64,000 nt of DNA from Streptomyces caatingaensis (GTDB lineage: Bacteria > Actinomycetota > Actinomycetes > Streptomycetales > Streptomycetaceae). Positions 63,816-64,000 of this stretch are shown here, in pieces. The stretch lies in NCBI RefSeq assembly GCF_001187435.1, contig NZ_LFXA01000017.1:372001-436000 (forward strand), in the 5' to 3' direction. Position numbers and translations under genes: made by a program. Position 1 is the first letter of the stretch, and every line of letters starts with the position of its first letter. The notes under the pieces are model-generated. The model did not search any database, was not told where the DNA came from, and worked only from the letters and a program-made list of their open reading frames with translations.

Positions 63816-64000
63816 ATGAAGTCGCACCAGAGCACCCAGACCATGAAGCCCGCGACCGCGGCGAAGAAGCTGGGTGTGTACCTCGAGGCCACCCCCAAGG
63901 AGTTCCAGGAGGGCACCGTCTCGCGCGACGAACTGAACGCGCTCCAGTCCGACCCGCCGGAGTGGCTCCGCGAGCTGCGCCGCAACGGCCCGCACCCCCG
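63816..64000 (+). CDS. DUF5997-family protein, N-terminal part (partial)
   Basis: The window ends after about 61 codons. The visible start, MKSHQSTQTMKPATAAKKLG, followed by YLEATPKEFQEG and PPEWLRELRRNGPHP, is the DUF5997 pattern, a small protein of unknown function. It is divergent from the LysR-like protein. The rest lies beyond the window. Confidence 0.8.
   Translation, partial: MKSHQSTQTMKPATAAKKLGVYLEATPKEFQEGTVSRDELNALQSDPPEWLRELRRNGPHP

Overview
The window is high-GC actinobacterial DNA, almost certainly from a Streptomyces chromosome arm-proximal core region. The support is very high G+C with strong third-position bias, frequent GTG starts, many ATGA/GTGA start-stop overlaps, an actinobacterial sIHF protein, a PriA lacking helicase motifs, DUF574/DUF5995/DUF5997 families, a class F sortase and an FMN riboswitch in front of a ribD-ribE-ribM-ribBA-ribH operon. 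No rRNA, tRNA, CRISPR array, transposase or phage gene was recognised.

Region 1 (1-12.8 kb) is core metabolism on the + strand. It holds the pyrimidine cluster (pyrB end, pyrC, a small membrane PH-like protein, carA, carB, pyrD, pyrF), then sIHF, gmk, rpoZ, coaBC and metK. Strong hairpins separate several transcription units. Region 2 (12.8-17.9 kb) is an accessory insertion on the - strand between metK and priA. It is an apparent four-gene operon: an XRE/TPR regulator with an internal hydrophobic segment, a TIR-domain effector, a P-loop-like NTPase and a two-TM membrane protein. The glycine-rich C-terminus of the TIR protein and the N-terminus of the NTPase share the motif VHAGTGxQ. That is the arrangement expected of an effector/sensor pair communicating through a homotypic (possibly amyloid) motif, and it makes this the best candidate for an undescribed immunity system here.

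Region 3 (18-29.7 kb) returns to housekeeping: priA, a small HTH protein, fmt, rsmB, rpe, a SorC-type regulator, GuaB1, and an amino-acid permease followed by an Lrp/AsnC regulator. The permease has a promoter and a large dyad upstream. Region 4 (30-38.4 kb) carries a DUF2269-like membrane protein divergent from a MarR regulator, a lysine-degradation pair (davA amidase, davB lysine 2-monooxygenase), a DUF5995 protein, a uracil permease, a strange secreted RD-repeat/GWGHG-repeat protein and an MFS transporter.

Region 5 (38.5-47.5 kb) has the FMN riboswitch, the riboflavin operon, hisE-hisG, a PH-domain membrane protein and two overlapping CNNM/CBS transporters. Region 6 (47.7-54.6 kb) has a TPR-AAA+ (CbxX/EccA-like) ATPase with a candidate small RNA upstream, a uridine-kinase-like P-loop protein, a large low-complexity intergenic block, a secreted C39-like peptidase and an APC permease. 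Region 7 (54.6-64 kb) has a DUF574 methyltransferase coupled to a PAS-GGDEF-EAL protein, a DUF779 protein, a DUF4956-VTC-methyltransferase operon with a PHO-box-like element, a class F sortase operon with an Asp/His/Arg-repeat surface protein, a LysR-like ligand-binding protein with no HTH, and the start of a DUF5997 gene.

Three intergenic blocks (about 29.66-30.04, 47.54-47.74 and 50.74-51.55 kb) are each bounded by inverted copies of the same CCCGCCCTTTCACCGTTTC-like end. This suggests a family of non-autonomous intergenic elements.
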